Shown here in pieces: positions 1-5,449 of a DNA stretch of 5,456 bases. A program made the translations under genes and the position numbers. The stretch's first letter is position 1; every line of letters starts with the position of its first letter. The notes below the pieces were generated by a model. That model worked only from the letters and a program-made list of their open reading frames with translations, did no database searches and had not been told where the DNA came from. The DNA comes from Candidatus Thiosymbion ectosymbiont of Robbea hypermnestra (GTDB lineage Bacteria; Pseudomonadota; Gammaproteobacteria; Chromatiales; Chromatiaceae): the NCBI GenBank assembly GCA_020443945.1, contig JAIZWN010000774.1, forward strand, positions 1 through 5,456, in the 5' to 3' direction.

Positions 1-12
1 GGGCTGGCTATT

Positions 13-88
13 CCTGCGCTCACGCGCCTCGCATCTGACCGCTTCTCGCCGCGCTGAGAGCGTAAAATAGGGTGAAATGGGGTACTAG
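13..88. repeat. Left copy of 76-bp inverted repeat
   Basis: This stretch matches the reverse complement of the last 76 bases of the window (5381-5456) at 69 of 76 positions, with no gaps by hand alignment. The mismatches form two groups: three at 33, 34 and 38, and four in the AT-richer inner part. The core around 39-62 is identical and contains an imperfect palindrome (CGCTTCTC against GAGAGCG). Twelve further bases (1-12) lie outside the repeat. It may be a terminal inverted repeat, a MITE-like element or a dispersed intergenic repeat. The pairing is certain; its nature is not. Confidence 0.85.
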
Positions 89-223
89 TCCGCTGTCGAT
101 TCCCGTTGCGACCAAATCATTGACCCACGGAATTTCCGCCGCCCGCGGAACCGTTTCAAGCGCTTTGAACTCACGAATGTTCGCGGTTCTTGGTCCGTAG
201 ATTACCCACCGTAAAAAATCCTG
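20..223 (-). other. Start-less open frame, possible gene remnant
   Basis: On the minus strand, 67 codons stay open from just after a stop at 226-224 to a TGA at 22-20. The conceptual peptide has ordinary protein-like composition, with stretches such as KALETVPRAAEIPWVNDLV, and its last part (LVPHFTLFYALSAARSGQ) is encoded by the left 76-bp repeat. There is no ATG near the beginning; the first in-frame start-like codon is a TTG about half way along, without a clear ribosome site. It could be the 3' end of a gene whose beginning was lost where the 9-bp tandem repeat now lies, or a chance open frame in GC-rich DNA. I do not recognise a family. Confidence 0.2.
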
Positions 224-252
224 TTAATCCTGTAAATCCTGTTCATCCTGTA
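217..252. repeat. 9-bp tandem repeat, four units
   Basis: Four head-to-tail nonamers follow RATCCTGTW or a one-base variant: AATCCTGTT, AATCCTGTA, AATCCTGTT and CATCCTGTA. The tract overlaps the beginning of the start-less minus-strand frame. Arrays of this kind occur between genes in various proteobacteria and can vary in copy number by slippage. No binding-site function can be shown here. Confidence 0.9.
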
Positions 253-309
253 CGATTGGAAGACTGCACGAACCACGCAGAATGGCTCGACCTGTCAGTG
301 GTGGCGCCG

Positions 310-361
310 TAACTTTGTTGTCTCTGGGTATATACGCCGAATCCCGGAAACAACAAAGTTA
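310..361. repeat. 12-bp perfect inverted repeat downstream of MFS gene
   Basis: The arms TAACTTTGTTGT (310-321) and ACAACAAAGTTA (350-361) are exact reverse complements separated by 28 bases. The site lies 3' of the minus-strand transporter, so a transcript leaving that gene could fold here. The AT-rich stem, large loop and lack of a T-run make a classic intrinsic terminator unlikely. The right arm plus one base (350-362) recurs with one mismatch at 5266-5278 in the other flank, which suggests a dispersed repeat element. Confidence 0.7.
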
Positions 362-394
362 GAACACTACCGGAACCATATCGGAACACTACCG
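362..394. repeat. 11-bp tandem repeat, three units
   Basis: GAACACTACCG occurs at 362-372 and 384-394. Between them, 373-383 (GAACCATATCG) matches 8 of 11 positions, so the stretch reads as three adjacent 11-bp units. It abuts the right arm of the 12-bp inverted repeat. One unit per helical turn could suit a regulator, but no promoter lies close by and a decayed repeat is equally likely. Confidence 0.65.
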
Positions 395-405
395 TGCGAC
401 GTGAC

Positions 406-421
406 TCAGGGAGACGCCTGA
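406..421 (-). terminator. Weak hairpin after MFS gene, possible terminator
   Basis: TCAGG (406-410) and CCTGA (417-421) pair around a 6-base loop, and the stem lengthens if one bulged base is allowed. It sits 27 bases beyond the transporter stop codon in the direction of transcription. No T-rich tail follows on the minus strand, so intrinsic termination is doubtful. Confidence 0.2.
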
Positions 422-448
422 TCACTGGAAAATTTACCACTACGCCCC

Positions 449-1588
449 TCAGAATCGCCGCTCTTTGTCCACCCAGCCCCAGACCACGAGCCAACCCAGG
501 CCCGCGACCGGGATGGACAGGAAGAAGGCAAAGGCGCCGCCGACCCCGCTCCAGAGCATCCCGCTCACCAGACTGCCGACGGCCCCGCCGGCGCCGAAGC
601 TCAGGCTGCTGTAGAGGGCCTGCCCGCGACCCTGGGTGCGACCGCCGAAGTAGCGGTGCACGAGATAGATAGCGGTGGCATGGAAGGCGCCGAAGGTGGC
701 CGCATGGAGGGTCTGGGCGAGGAGCTGAATCGCCGGACTCTCGGCAAAGCCGCCGGTCAGCAGCCAGCGCAACCCGGCCAGGCCCAGGCTGGTCAGGAGC
801 ACCCGACGGGCGCCGAAGCGTTCCAACAGGCGGGGCATGCGCCAGAATACCAGGACCTCCATGACCACGCCCCAGGCCAGGAGCATGCCGATCAGGGCGC
901 CCGCGTAGCCTGCCTCCGTGAGATAGATGGAATAGAAGACGTAAAAGGCCCCGTGGCTCGCCTGCATGAGAAAACAGGCGGCCAGAAAGGCGACGATTTC
1001 CGGTTTTTTCAGCCGGTCGAACAGGGCGCCGGACGACTGGTCCGGCGGGGGGCGGCGGGGCCCCGGGATGGTCAGGGTGCTGAGCCAGATGCCCGCGTAG
1101 AGCAGGAGCACCGATCCCGGCACGACGCCGGTACCGATCCGCTCGACCGCGACACCGAGCGCGAGCACGGTAAGAATGTAGCCGATCGAGCCCCAGAGGC
1201 GAATGGTGGCATAGCGGCGGATCCGGGGTCCGAGATGGTAGAAGGTAACCGCCTCGATCTGTGGCAGGGAGGCCTGCCAGAAAAAGCTGAACAGGGTCAT
1301 TACCAGGGCGATGCCCCAGAACCCGTTCACCGCGAAGATGCCGAAAAAGGCCAGTAGCGCCAGCAGCGAGCCCACACGCACCAGAAACAGGTGTGCGTTC
1401 GTGTAATCGGCAAGCCACCCCCAGAGGTTGGGCGCGACGATCTTGGTGCCCATGAGGATCGCCATCAGCTCGCCGATGGCGAGCGGCGTGAAGCCGAGGT
1501 CCCGAAGATAGAGGCCCCAGAAGGGGACGAGGGCCCCGAGGGCGGCGAAGTGGAAGAAGTAAAAGGACGAAAGACGCCAGTAGGGCAT
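449..1588 (-). CDS. MFS transporter, HcaT/phenylpropionate-permease-like
   Basis: The predicted product is an inner-membrane secondary transporter of the major facilitator superfamily. The 379-residue protein is mostly hydrophobic, with about 12 membrane segments in two halves split by a polar loop near residues 176-196 (PGPRRPPPDQ). The start MPYWRLSSFYFFHF, then LPQIEAVTF (108-116) and RYATIRLWGSIGY (125-137), match what I recall of the MFS_1-like/HcaT group. That group is named after a phenylpropionate permease, but most members have no known substrate. The ATG at 1588 is chosen because the protein then begins just before the first helix, as in relatives; it lacks a good ribosome site. A GTG at 1654 adds 22 Pro/Gly-rich residues and has GAGGG upstream. 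The gene is divergent from the radical SAM gene and may or may not belong with it. The fold is secure; the substrate is unknown. Confidence 0.9.
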   Translation of the reverse strand: MPYWRLSSFYFFHFAALGALVPFWGLYLRDLGFTPLAIGELMAILMGTKIVAPNLWGWLADYTNAHLFLVRVGSLLALLAFFGIFAVNGFWGIALVMTLFSFFWQASLPQIEAVTFYHLGPRIRRYATIRLWGSIGYILTVLALGVAVERIGTGVVPGSVLLLYAGIWLSTLTIPGPRRPPPDQSSGALFDRLKKPEIVAFLAACFLMQASHGAFYVFYSIYLTEAGYAGALIGMLLAWGVVMEVLVFWRMPRLLERFGARRVLLTSLGLAGLRWLLTGGFAESPAIQLLAQTLHAATFGAFHATAIYLVHRYFGGRTQGRGQALYSSLSFGAGGAVGSLVSGMLWSGVGGAFAFFLSIPVAGLGWLVVWGWVDKERRF

Positions 1589-1851
1589 GGGGTAACGGCC
1601 GGTCGGAGGGAAAGGGCGGCCAGTGAGCGGTCCCGGCGAGAAACCACGCCCCACCGGCGACCCTCACGTGTGTTTGGCTGGCCGGAGTTTACCCCTCTGT
1701 TGTACCCTTTTGCGACACCCGCCAAGGGAGAGGGGGCGCAAAACCTTCGGTTTCGATCCCTGCCGCTTGGCTCTTCCCGCCCTGGAATATTGCGGGGAGG
1801 CAATCTTTTCGAGGTTCCCCAGAGGTCCCCGCAACGGCGCCGAGTAGCTCG
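1589..1851. promoter_or_regulatory. Divergent intergenic region, no clear promoter
   Basis: This stretch separates the oppositely oriented transporter and radical SAM genes, so promoters for both should lie here. If the transporter begins at its upstream GTG, the gap shrinks to 1655-1851. I see no strong sigma70-type pair for either gene. The best for the transporter is TTGGCG with TACAAC 15 bases later on the minus strand (about 1722 down to 1696), which is weak. TGCGGGGA (1791-1798) and TCCCCGCA (1826-1833) form a perfect 8-bp inverted repeat ending 18 bases before the radical SAM start, a possible operator or leader hairpin. No convincing small peptide gene is present. Confidence 0.4.
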
Positions 1852-3834
1852 ATGAAAGGGGTTTGTTTGATTTCATTGCCCTGGCAGGAGGCGTCCAAGC
1901 CTTCTCCGGCGGTGGGGGCCTTGGCCGCGTTCCTGAGGCGCAGTCAGGGGCACATCCGGGTCGATTGCCGCAACGACCATGTCGGCATCGCAAGACGGAT
2001 AGGCCCCGTCTGGTATGGCATCCTGACCAGTGGGCCGCTGACCAAATATGCGGAAATGCTGGCCTTTCCCGCCCTGTACCCGGAAAAGGCACAGGCCTGC
2101 GTAGGCCGGGTTGCCCGCGAGGTCGAATCACAGCTTACGGATCGACGGCTTTCGGAGGACGCATTCCGCGCGGAGGCGGAGCGGCAACTTAGGAGTATGA
2201 CGCCACAAGAGCGGGCGAGGGCCCATGGGCTTTTGCCCACGCGGTCGTTCGATCCGAAGTCCGCGACGGGCCTGGCGGAAATAGTCGAGATGAGCATCGG
2301 GCTGGTCATGGTCCGTATGGACCTCTCTCTCGAACATACGGCAAGGGAAATCGCCGATCAATACGATCTGGTCGGCCTGACCACCTCCTATAACCAGCTG
2401 CCGGCGAGCCTCTCCTTGTGCGAGAAGCTGAAGCGGCTGTCGCCGCAAACCCTCACCGTTCTCGGCGGCTCGCCCATCAATGGCCGGGTGGGGCCGAGCC
2501 TGATCGCCGAGTATCCCTTTATCGATTTCATCGTGCAGGGGGAGGGGGAGTATCCCCTGAACGCCCTGGTGGGGCATCTCGATGAGGGGGATTTCGCGGC
2601 GATCGAAACCACCGCCGGCATCCTCACGCGCAAGAACGCGGCGCGCCACGAGAAGGGAGTGGCGTTCTGGCAGGTAGCGGATCTGGACGCGCTGCCCTTC
2701 CCGGACTACGACGATTATGCGGAGCTGGTCGGCAACGGGGATTGGGTATTGCTGCTCGAGGGCTCGCGGGGTTGCTGGTGGGATCAGTGCCGCTATTGCA
2801 ACCTCAATAACCTGTGGCGGGGTTATCGGGTGAAGTCGGCGCATCGATTCGCGGCCGAGGTCGCGTATCTGTGCAAGCGGTACCGCAAGACGACCTTCGA
2901 GGCCCTCGACAATGTACTGAACCGCCGGGAAATCCAGCCCCTCGCCCGTGCCTTGCGGGATACCCACATGGATCTGTGGTTCTTTTACGAGCTCAGGGCC
3001 AACATCAGCCCCTACGAGCTATTGGCGCTCCAGGAAGCCGGTCTGGTCCATGCGCAGGTCGGCATCGAGGGCCTGAGCCGCTCCTTCCTGAAGCGAATCC
3101 GCAAGGGCACCCAGGTAATCCAGAACCTCCAGGTCATGAAGACCCTGTACGAATTGGGCATCGGCTCCGGCTCCAACCTGATCGTGGATTATCCCCAAAG
3201 CACCGAAGACGAGGTCCGGGAAACCTGCCGGACGATCAGAAACTATGCCTATGCCTACGAGCCCCTGGGGCCGAAAGCCTATTACCACGTTCCCGAATCC
3301 CCCCTCGACCGGGAGCGGGATCATTGCCCGGTGAAGAACATCCGCAACGAAGACCTGTACCGCCACGCCATACCGGATGCCGTGCTGGCGCGCATCGAGC
3401 TCTTCCGTAAATCCTACGATCCCGTCGGGACGCCGGTGAGCTGGTCGCCCGTTCTCTCGGCGGTACAGTGGTGGCAGAGGGTACAGGGACATTACGCGGC
3501 CAACGGGAAGCGGCCGATGCGCTATTTCGATTGTCAAACCCTGTTGATCGTCGAATACCTGCGCCTCGGCAAGCAGTGCACCCGCTACCTATACGACCTG
3601 GAGCGGGAACTTTACCTATACTGTACAAAGATACGCAGCAAACGGAAAATCCTGGAACGATTCTCCCGGCGCATGAGCGAGGCCGAGCTCGACGACTACC
3701 TGGCGCAATGGACCTCCGAATGCATCCTCTATCGAGAGGGGGAAAAATTCCTATCCCTGGCGCCGGCCAGAGACCCGCGCAGCGCGGCCCGGCGCATTCG
3801 CGAAATGGCCCGGGAAGAAGGCGAGATTCACTGA
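1852..3834 (+). CDS. RiPP-maturation-type radical SAM enzyme with B12-like domain
   Basis: The 660-residue protein resembles the RiPP maturation radical SAM C-methyltransferase (rSAM_ocin_1) family, cytoplasmic enzymes linked to peptide modification. Residues 1-60 match the family opening (CLISLPW, then KPSPAVGAL). A Rossmann-like cobalamin-type domain spans about 150-250 (LVGLTTS, VLGGSP, QGEGE); no DxHxxG motif is seen, so B12 use is unproven. The radical SAM core runs about 297-480: GSRGCWW with C308, C313 and C316, then LDNVLN (352-357), FYELRAN (378-384) and QVGIEGLS (402-409). The tail (about 555-640) ends in REGEKFLSLAP, like the family's C-terminal domain. The cluster motif is CX4CX2C rather than CX3CX2C, and is shorter than the CWWG-type spacing I recall for relatives. 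ATG 1852 is the only in-frame start ahead of the conserved N-terminus, though its ribosome site is weak. It leads a three-gene run. The substrate is unknown. Confidence 0.85.
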   Translation: MKGVCLISLPWQEASKPSPAVGALAAFLRRSQGHIRVDCRNDHVGIARRIGPVWYGILTSGPLTKYAEMLAFPALYPEKAQACVGRVAREVESQLTDRRLSEDAFRAEAERQLRSMTPQERARAHGLLPTRSFDPKSATGLAEIVEMSIGLVMVRMDLSLEHTAREIADQYDLVGLTTSYNQLPASLSLCEKLKRLSPQTLTVLGGSPINGRVGPSLIAEYPFIDFIVQGEGEYPLNALVGHLDEGDFAAIETTAGILTRKNAARHEKGVAFWQVADLDALPFPDYDDYAELVGNGDWVLLLEGSRGCWWDQCRYCNLNNLWRGYRVKSAHRFAAEVAYLCKRYRKTTFEALDNVLNRREIQPLARALRDTHMDLWFFYELRANISPYELLALQEAGLVHAQVGIEGLSRSFLKRIRKGTQVIQNLQVMKTLYELGIGSGSNLIVDYPQSTEDEVRETCRTIRNYAYAYEPLGPKAYYHVPESPLDRERDHCPVKNIRNEDLYRHAIPDAVLARIELFRKSYDPVGTPVSWSPVLSAVQWWQRVQGHYAANGKRPMRYFDCQTLLIVEYLRLGKQCTRYLYDLERELYLYCTKIRSKRKILERFSRRMSEAELDDYLAQWTSECILYREGEKFLSLAPARDPRSAARRIREMAREEGEIH

Positions 3835-3869
3835 GTATGATATGCTGCATCCGACTTTCAATCTGATTG

Positions 3870-3874
3870 AAGGA
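3870..3874 (+). promoter_or_regulatory. Ribosome binding site of metzincin lipoprotein gene
   Basis: AAGGA lies 7 bases before the ATG at 3882. It supports that start over the in-frame TTG at 3867, which would add five residues ahead of the lipoprotein signal. Confidence 0.7.
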
Positions 3875-3881
3875 AGCGGAT

Positions 3882-4448
3882 ATGAAAACAGCCCTGTCCA
3901 TACTCGCCCTGGTCCTGCTCACGGGTTGCCCTCCCGACAACCGGCCCCCTGAAGAGGACCCCCCCGATGTGGTCAGGCACGAACTGCAAGTGACCTACCA
4001 TGCCACCACCAGCCTGAACAACGCAACCGCGGACAGAATCCTGGCCGACGCCACGCAGATCCTGCAGATCGATCACGGCGAGGACGACGTGGCCTGTGCC
4101 GTCCGGCTGGCGCGGCAAGGCAATGTCACCGAATTCGACGCGGGGGACGGCAGCATCGACAGCCGGGCCGAGTTCGAAGCCATGATGCAGCTGCCCGGAG
4201 ACATCAAACTGGTTGACGAAATCAACTGGTGCGGTAGGCTGATACCCAATGTCGCCGGTTGCGCGCGGCCGGGCGGTTCCGTGGTGGTCACCCCCACCCT
4301 CCTGTACCGCGGGCTCCTGTGGGCTCATGAGTATGGTCACACCAAGGGTCTGCGTCATCGGGACAACGGGGAGGCCGTCATGTACATCGCGCTCGGACTC
4401 AGCCGCAGAAAACTCAATCGCGCCGAATGCGAGGCATTCCGGAGATAA
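3882..4448 (+). CDS. Small matrixin-like metzincin lipoprotein
   Basis: The product is a predicted envelope-anchored zinc metalloprotease of 188 residues. Residues 1-15 form a lipoprotein signal with lipobox LTGC, giving a lipidated C16 followed by a Pro/Glu-rich linker (17-29). The end of the domain carries HEYGHTKGLRH (149-159), a complete metzincin HExxHxxGxxH motif with three zinc histidines (149, 153, 159) and catalytic E150. A Met-turn candidate follows eight residues on (VMY, M167), as in matrixins. Four more cysteines (72, 117, 127, 183) could form disulfides outside the cytoplasm. No separate propeptide is seen, and the catalytic part is short for the fold. The gene starts 47 bases after the radical SAM stop, so co-transcription is likely. 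The fold and zinc site are well supported; the substrate is unknown. Processing of a modified peptide or of an envelope protein are both possible. Confidence 0.8.
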   Translation: MKTALSILALVLLTGCPPDNRPPEEDPPDVVRHELQVTYHATTSLNNATADRILADATQILQIDHGEDDVACAVRLARQGNVTEFDAGDGSIDSRAEFEAMMQLPGDIKLVDEINWCGRLIPNVAGCARPGGSVVVTPTLLYRGLLWAHEYGHTKGLRHRDNGEAVMYIALGLSRRKLNRAECEAFRR

Positions 4449-4479
4449 AGCACCCGAACGGGGCGGGAATCCTCCTGCC

Positions 4480-4498
4480 CGACGGGAACCCCCCGTCG
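4480..4498 (+). other. GC-rich stem-loop between metzincin and HEAT genes
   Basis: CGACGGG (4480-4486) pairs perfectly with CCCGTCG (4492-4498) around the loop AACCC. It lies in the 98-base gap between the lipoprotein stop and the next start. No T-run follows, so it is more likely a transcript-stabilising or attenuating hairpin than a full terminator. It could reduce expression of the third gene relative to the first two. Confidence 0.45.
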
Positions 4499-4535
4499 TC
4501 CCGTGAGGCATCCCGAAAAAGGTCGCGCACGACCT

Positions 4536-4540
4536 GGAGG
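4536..4540 (+). promoter_or_regulatory. Ribosome binding site of HEAT-like gene
   Basis: GGAGG sits 6 bases before the ATG at 4547. It fixes this start over an upstream in-frame ATG at 4427 that lies inside the lipoprotein gene and would bury the signal peptide 40 residues in. Confidence 0.85.
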
Positions 4541-4546
4541 CAAACC

Positions 4547-5194
4547 ATGCGGACTCTCGATCTGAGGCTCCTGGTAGCCGTGGCGGCCCTGCTGTGGGCC
4601 GGCGCCGTAGCGAGCCAGAGCCAGCGGCTCAAAGACATCGGGAACTTCGTGCAGGAAATCTACACCGAAGGCATACCCTTCGAGCAGGCGAGCCGGTACA
4701 GCGGCTCCGTAGTGCCCAGATTACTGCGGATGCTCAAATCCCCCGGGAAGCAAGACTCCTGGCCCAACATCGTCACCACCCTCGGGATGATCGGCGACAA
4801 AAGGGCCGTGGGACCCATCATCGAATTCATCGAAAAAGGCGCCGGCACATGGAACCGCAGCCGCAAGCAAGCCCAAAAAAGCGCCATCGTATCGCTCGGA
4901 TACCTGATCAACCTATCCGGCGATCAAGACGCCCTCGATTACCTCATAAGACGCGCCTTCCTCTGGCTCTCGCCCCCGCGAGGCTCCGGCTCCGACAAAA
5001 ACCTGGGCAAATACGCCATCCAGGGCCTGGCCCTGTCGGGCAACCGCAAGGCCGCCAAGGCATTGGAATCACTCCAAAACCGGCTCCGCTCGAAAGACCC
5101 CCTGCATACCGACCTCGAAGAAGCCCTGCGCACCAATCGGGAGATCGCCAAAAAGGGATTGGTAAAATACCATCGTGAATCGCAGCTCTTCTGA
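4547..5194 (+). CDS. Exported HEAT-repeat-like protein
   Basis: The 215-residue protein starts with a Sec-type signal peptide: R2 and R7, a hydrophobic core at about 8-20, and a likely cut after AVA at 22. The mature part is helical, with repeats of HEAT/armadillo character at about 54-97 (VVPRLLRMLKSPGK, then VTTLGMIGDKRAVGPIIEFI), 108-137 (AIVSLGYLINLSGDQDAL) and 153-181 (YAIQGLALSGNRKAAKALE). Such repeats usually form a curved scaffold for protein contacts. No catalytic motif or lipobox is visible, and there are no cysteines. A strong GGAGG site fixes the start. It lies 98 bases after the metzincin lipoprotein gene on the same strand, and both products are exported, so they may act together outside the cytoplasm. 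The repeat assignment is from pattern only and the exact role is unknown. Confidence 0.7.
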   Translation: MRTLDLRLLVAVAALLWAGAVASQSQRLKDIGNFVQEIYTEGIPFEQASRYSGSVVPRLLRMLKSPGKQDSWPNIVTTLGMIGDKRAVGPIIEFIEKGAGTWNRSRKQAQKSAIVSLGYLINLSGDQDALDYLIRRAFLWLSPPRGSGSDKNLGKYAIQGLALSGNRKAAKALESLQNRLRSKDPLHTDLEEALRTNREIAKKGLVKYHRESQLF

Positions 5195-5202
5195 AGCCGT
5201 AG

Positions 5203-5225
5203 GATGGGCAAAGCAAGCGCCCATC
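5203..5225 (+). repeat. Hairpin just after HEAT-like gene, dispersed-repeat-like
   Basis: GATGGGC (5203-5209) pairs with GCCCATC (5219-5225) around a 9-base loop, beginning 8 bases after the HEAT-like stop codon. The GTAGGATGGGC opening resembles a dispersed intergenic repeat known from many proteobacteria (my recall). No T-run follows, so it could protect the 3' end of the operon transcript or end transcription only weakly. Confidence 0.5.
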
Positions 5226-5265
5226 GGTTCACTGGGACCTAACTAAAGGTATCCCCTGCCCGACA

Positions 5266-5278
5266 ACAACAAAATTAG
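5266..5278. repeat. Right-flank copy of short motif shared with left flank
   Basis: ACAACAAAATTAG matches 350-362 at 12 of 13 positions in the same orientation. CCTAA (5238-5242) and TTAGG (5275-5279) could pair around it, so this may be a degenerate relative of the left-flank inverted repeat. Confidence 0.4.
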
Positions 5279-5296
5279 GGGACGTTCTCAATTCTC

Positions 5297-5320
5297 ACAC
5301 CAAGACACCAAGCCACAAAG
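5297..5320. repeat. 8-bp tandem repeat, three units
   Basis: ACACCAAG occurs twice in tandem (5297-5304, 5305-5312), followed by the related CCACAAAG (5313-5320). It is a short simple repeat of a kind seen between bacterial genes. Confidence 0.65.
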
Positions 5321-5332
5321 GGATCCTGGATC

Positions 5333-5449
5333 ATGGGTAAGGCGCCCGTTGGCCGTCATTCCGGCAGGGATTGCCGGAACCTAGTGCCCCGTTTCACCTT
5401 ATTTTTCGCTCTCAGCGCGGCGAGAAGCGGCCAGCCGCGAGGCGCGTGA
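5333..5449 (+). other. 38-codon open frame running into right repeat
   Basis: An ATG at 5333 opens a 38-residue frame (MGKAPVGRHSGRDC at its start) that ends at TGA 5447-5449. It crosses the REP-like hairpin, and its last 22 or so codons are the right 76-bp repeat, giving LVPRFTLFFALSAARSGQ, nearly the same peptide as the left copy encodes. No clear ribosome site precedes it. It is probably a chance frame through repeats. A peptide gene is not excluded, but the segment lacks the features expected of a modified peptide precursor. Confidence 0.15.
5359..5379. repeat. REP-like hairpin
   Basis: TTCCGGCA (5359-5366) and TGCCGGAA (5372-5379) form a perfect 8-bp stem around GGGAT. The context GTCATTCCGGC resembles widespread proteobacterial palindromic repeats with an ATTCC head (my recall). 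It directly abuts the right 76-bp inverted repeat, so the two may form one composite element. Confidence 0.6.

Noticed and set aside
134..150. A small hairpin (TTCCGC/GCGGAA) in the left flank
   Set aside because: Six-base arms in GC-rich DNA are common by chance and nothing nearby gives it a role.
217..394. Short repeats considered as a CRISPR array
   Set aside because: The units are 9 and 11 bp and directly adjacent, with no spacers and no cas genes.
656..1357. A 233-residue plus-strand frame opposite the transporter
   Set aside because: Its Glu/Gly/Gln-rich composition mirrors the hydrophobic codons of the real gene on the other strand.
243..1667. A 474-residue minus-strand frame overlapping the transporter
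   Set aside because: It is Arg/Pro/Gly-rich without domains and runs in another frame of the clearly coding MFS gene.
1623..1847. A 74-residue plus-strand open frame (GTG start) ending just before the radical SAM gene, a possible precursor peptide
   Set aside because: It begins inside the 5' end of the transporter gene on the opposite strand, has no good ribosome site, and its Arg/Pro-rich composition looks like a shadow of GC-rich DNA.
2128..2967. A 279-residue frame antisense to the radical SAM gene
   Set aside because: The sense frame carries the cysteine motif and family signatures; the antisense frame shows no recognisable motif.
3858..4511. A 217-residue frame antisense to the metzincin lipoprotein gene
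   Set aside because: The sense frame has a ribosome site, a lipobox and a full zinc motif; the antisense frame has none of these.
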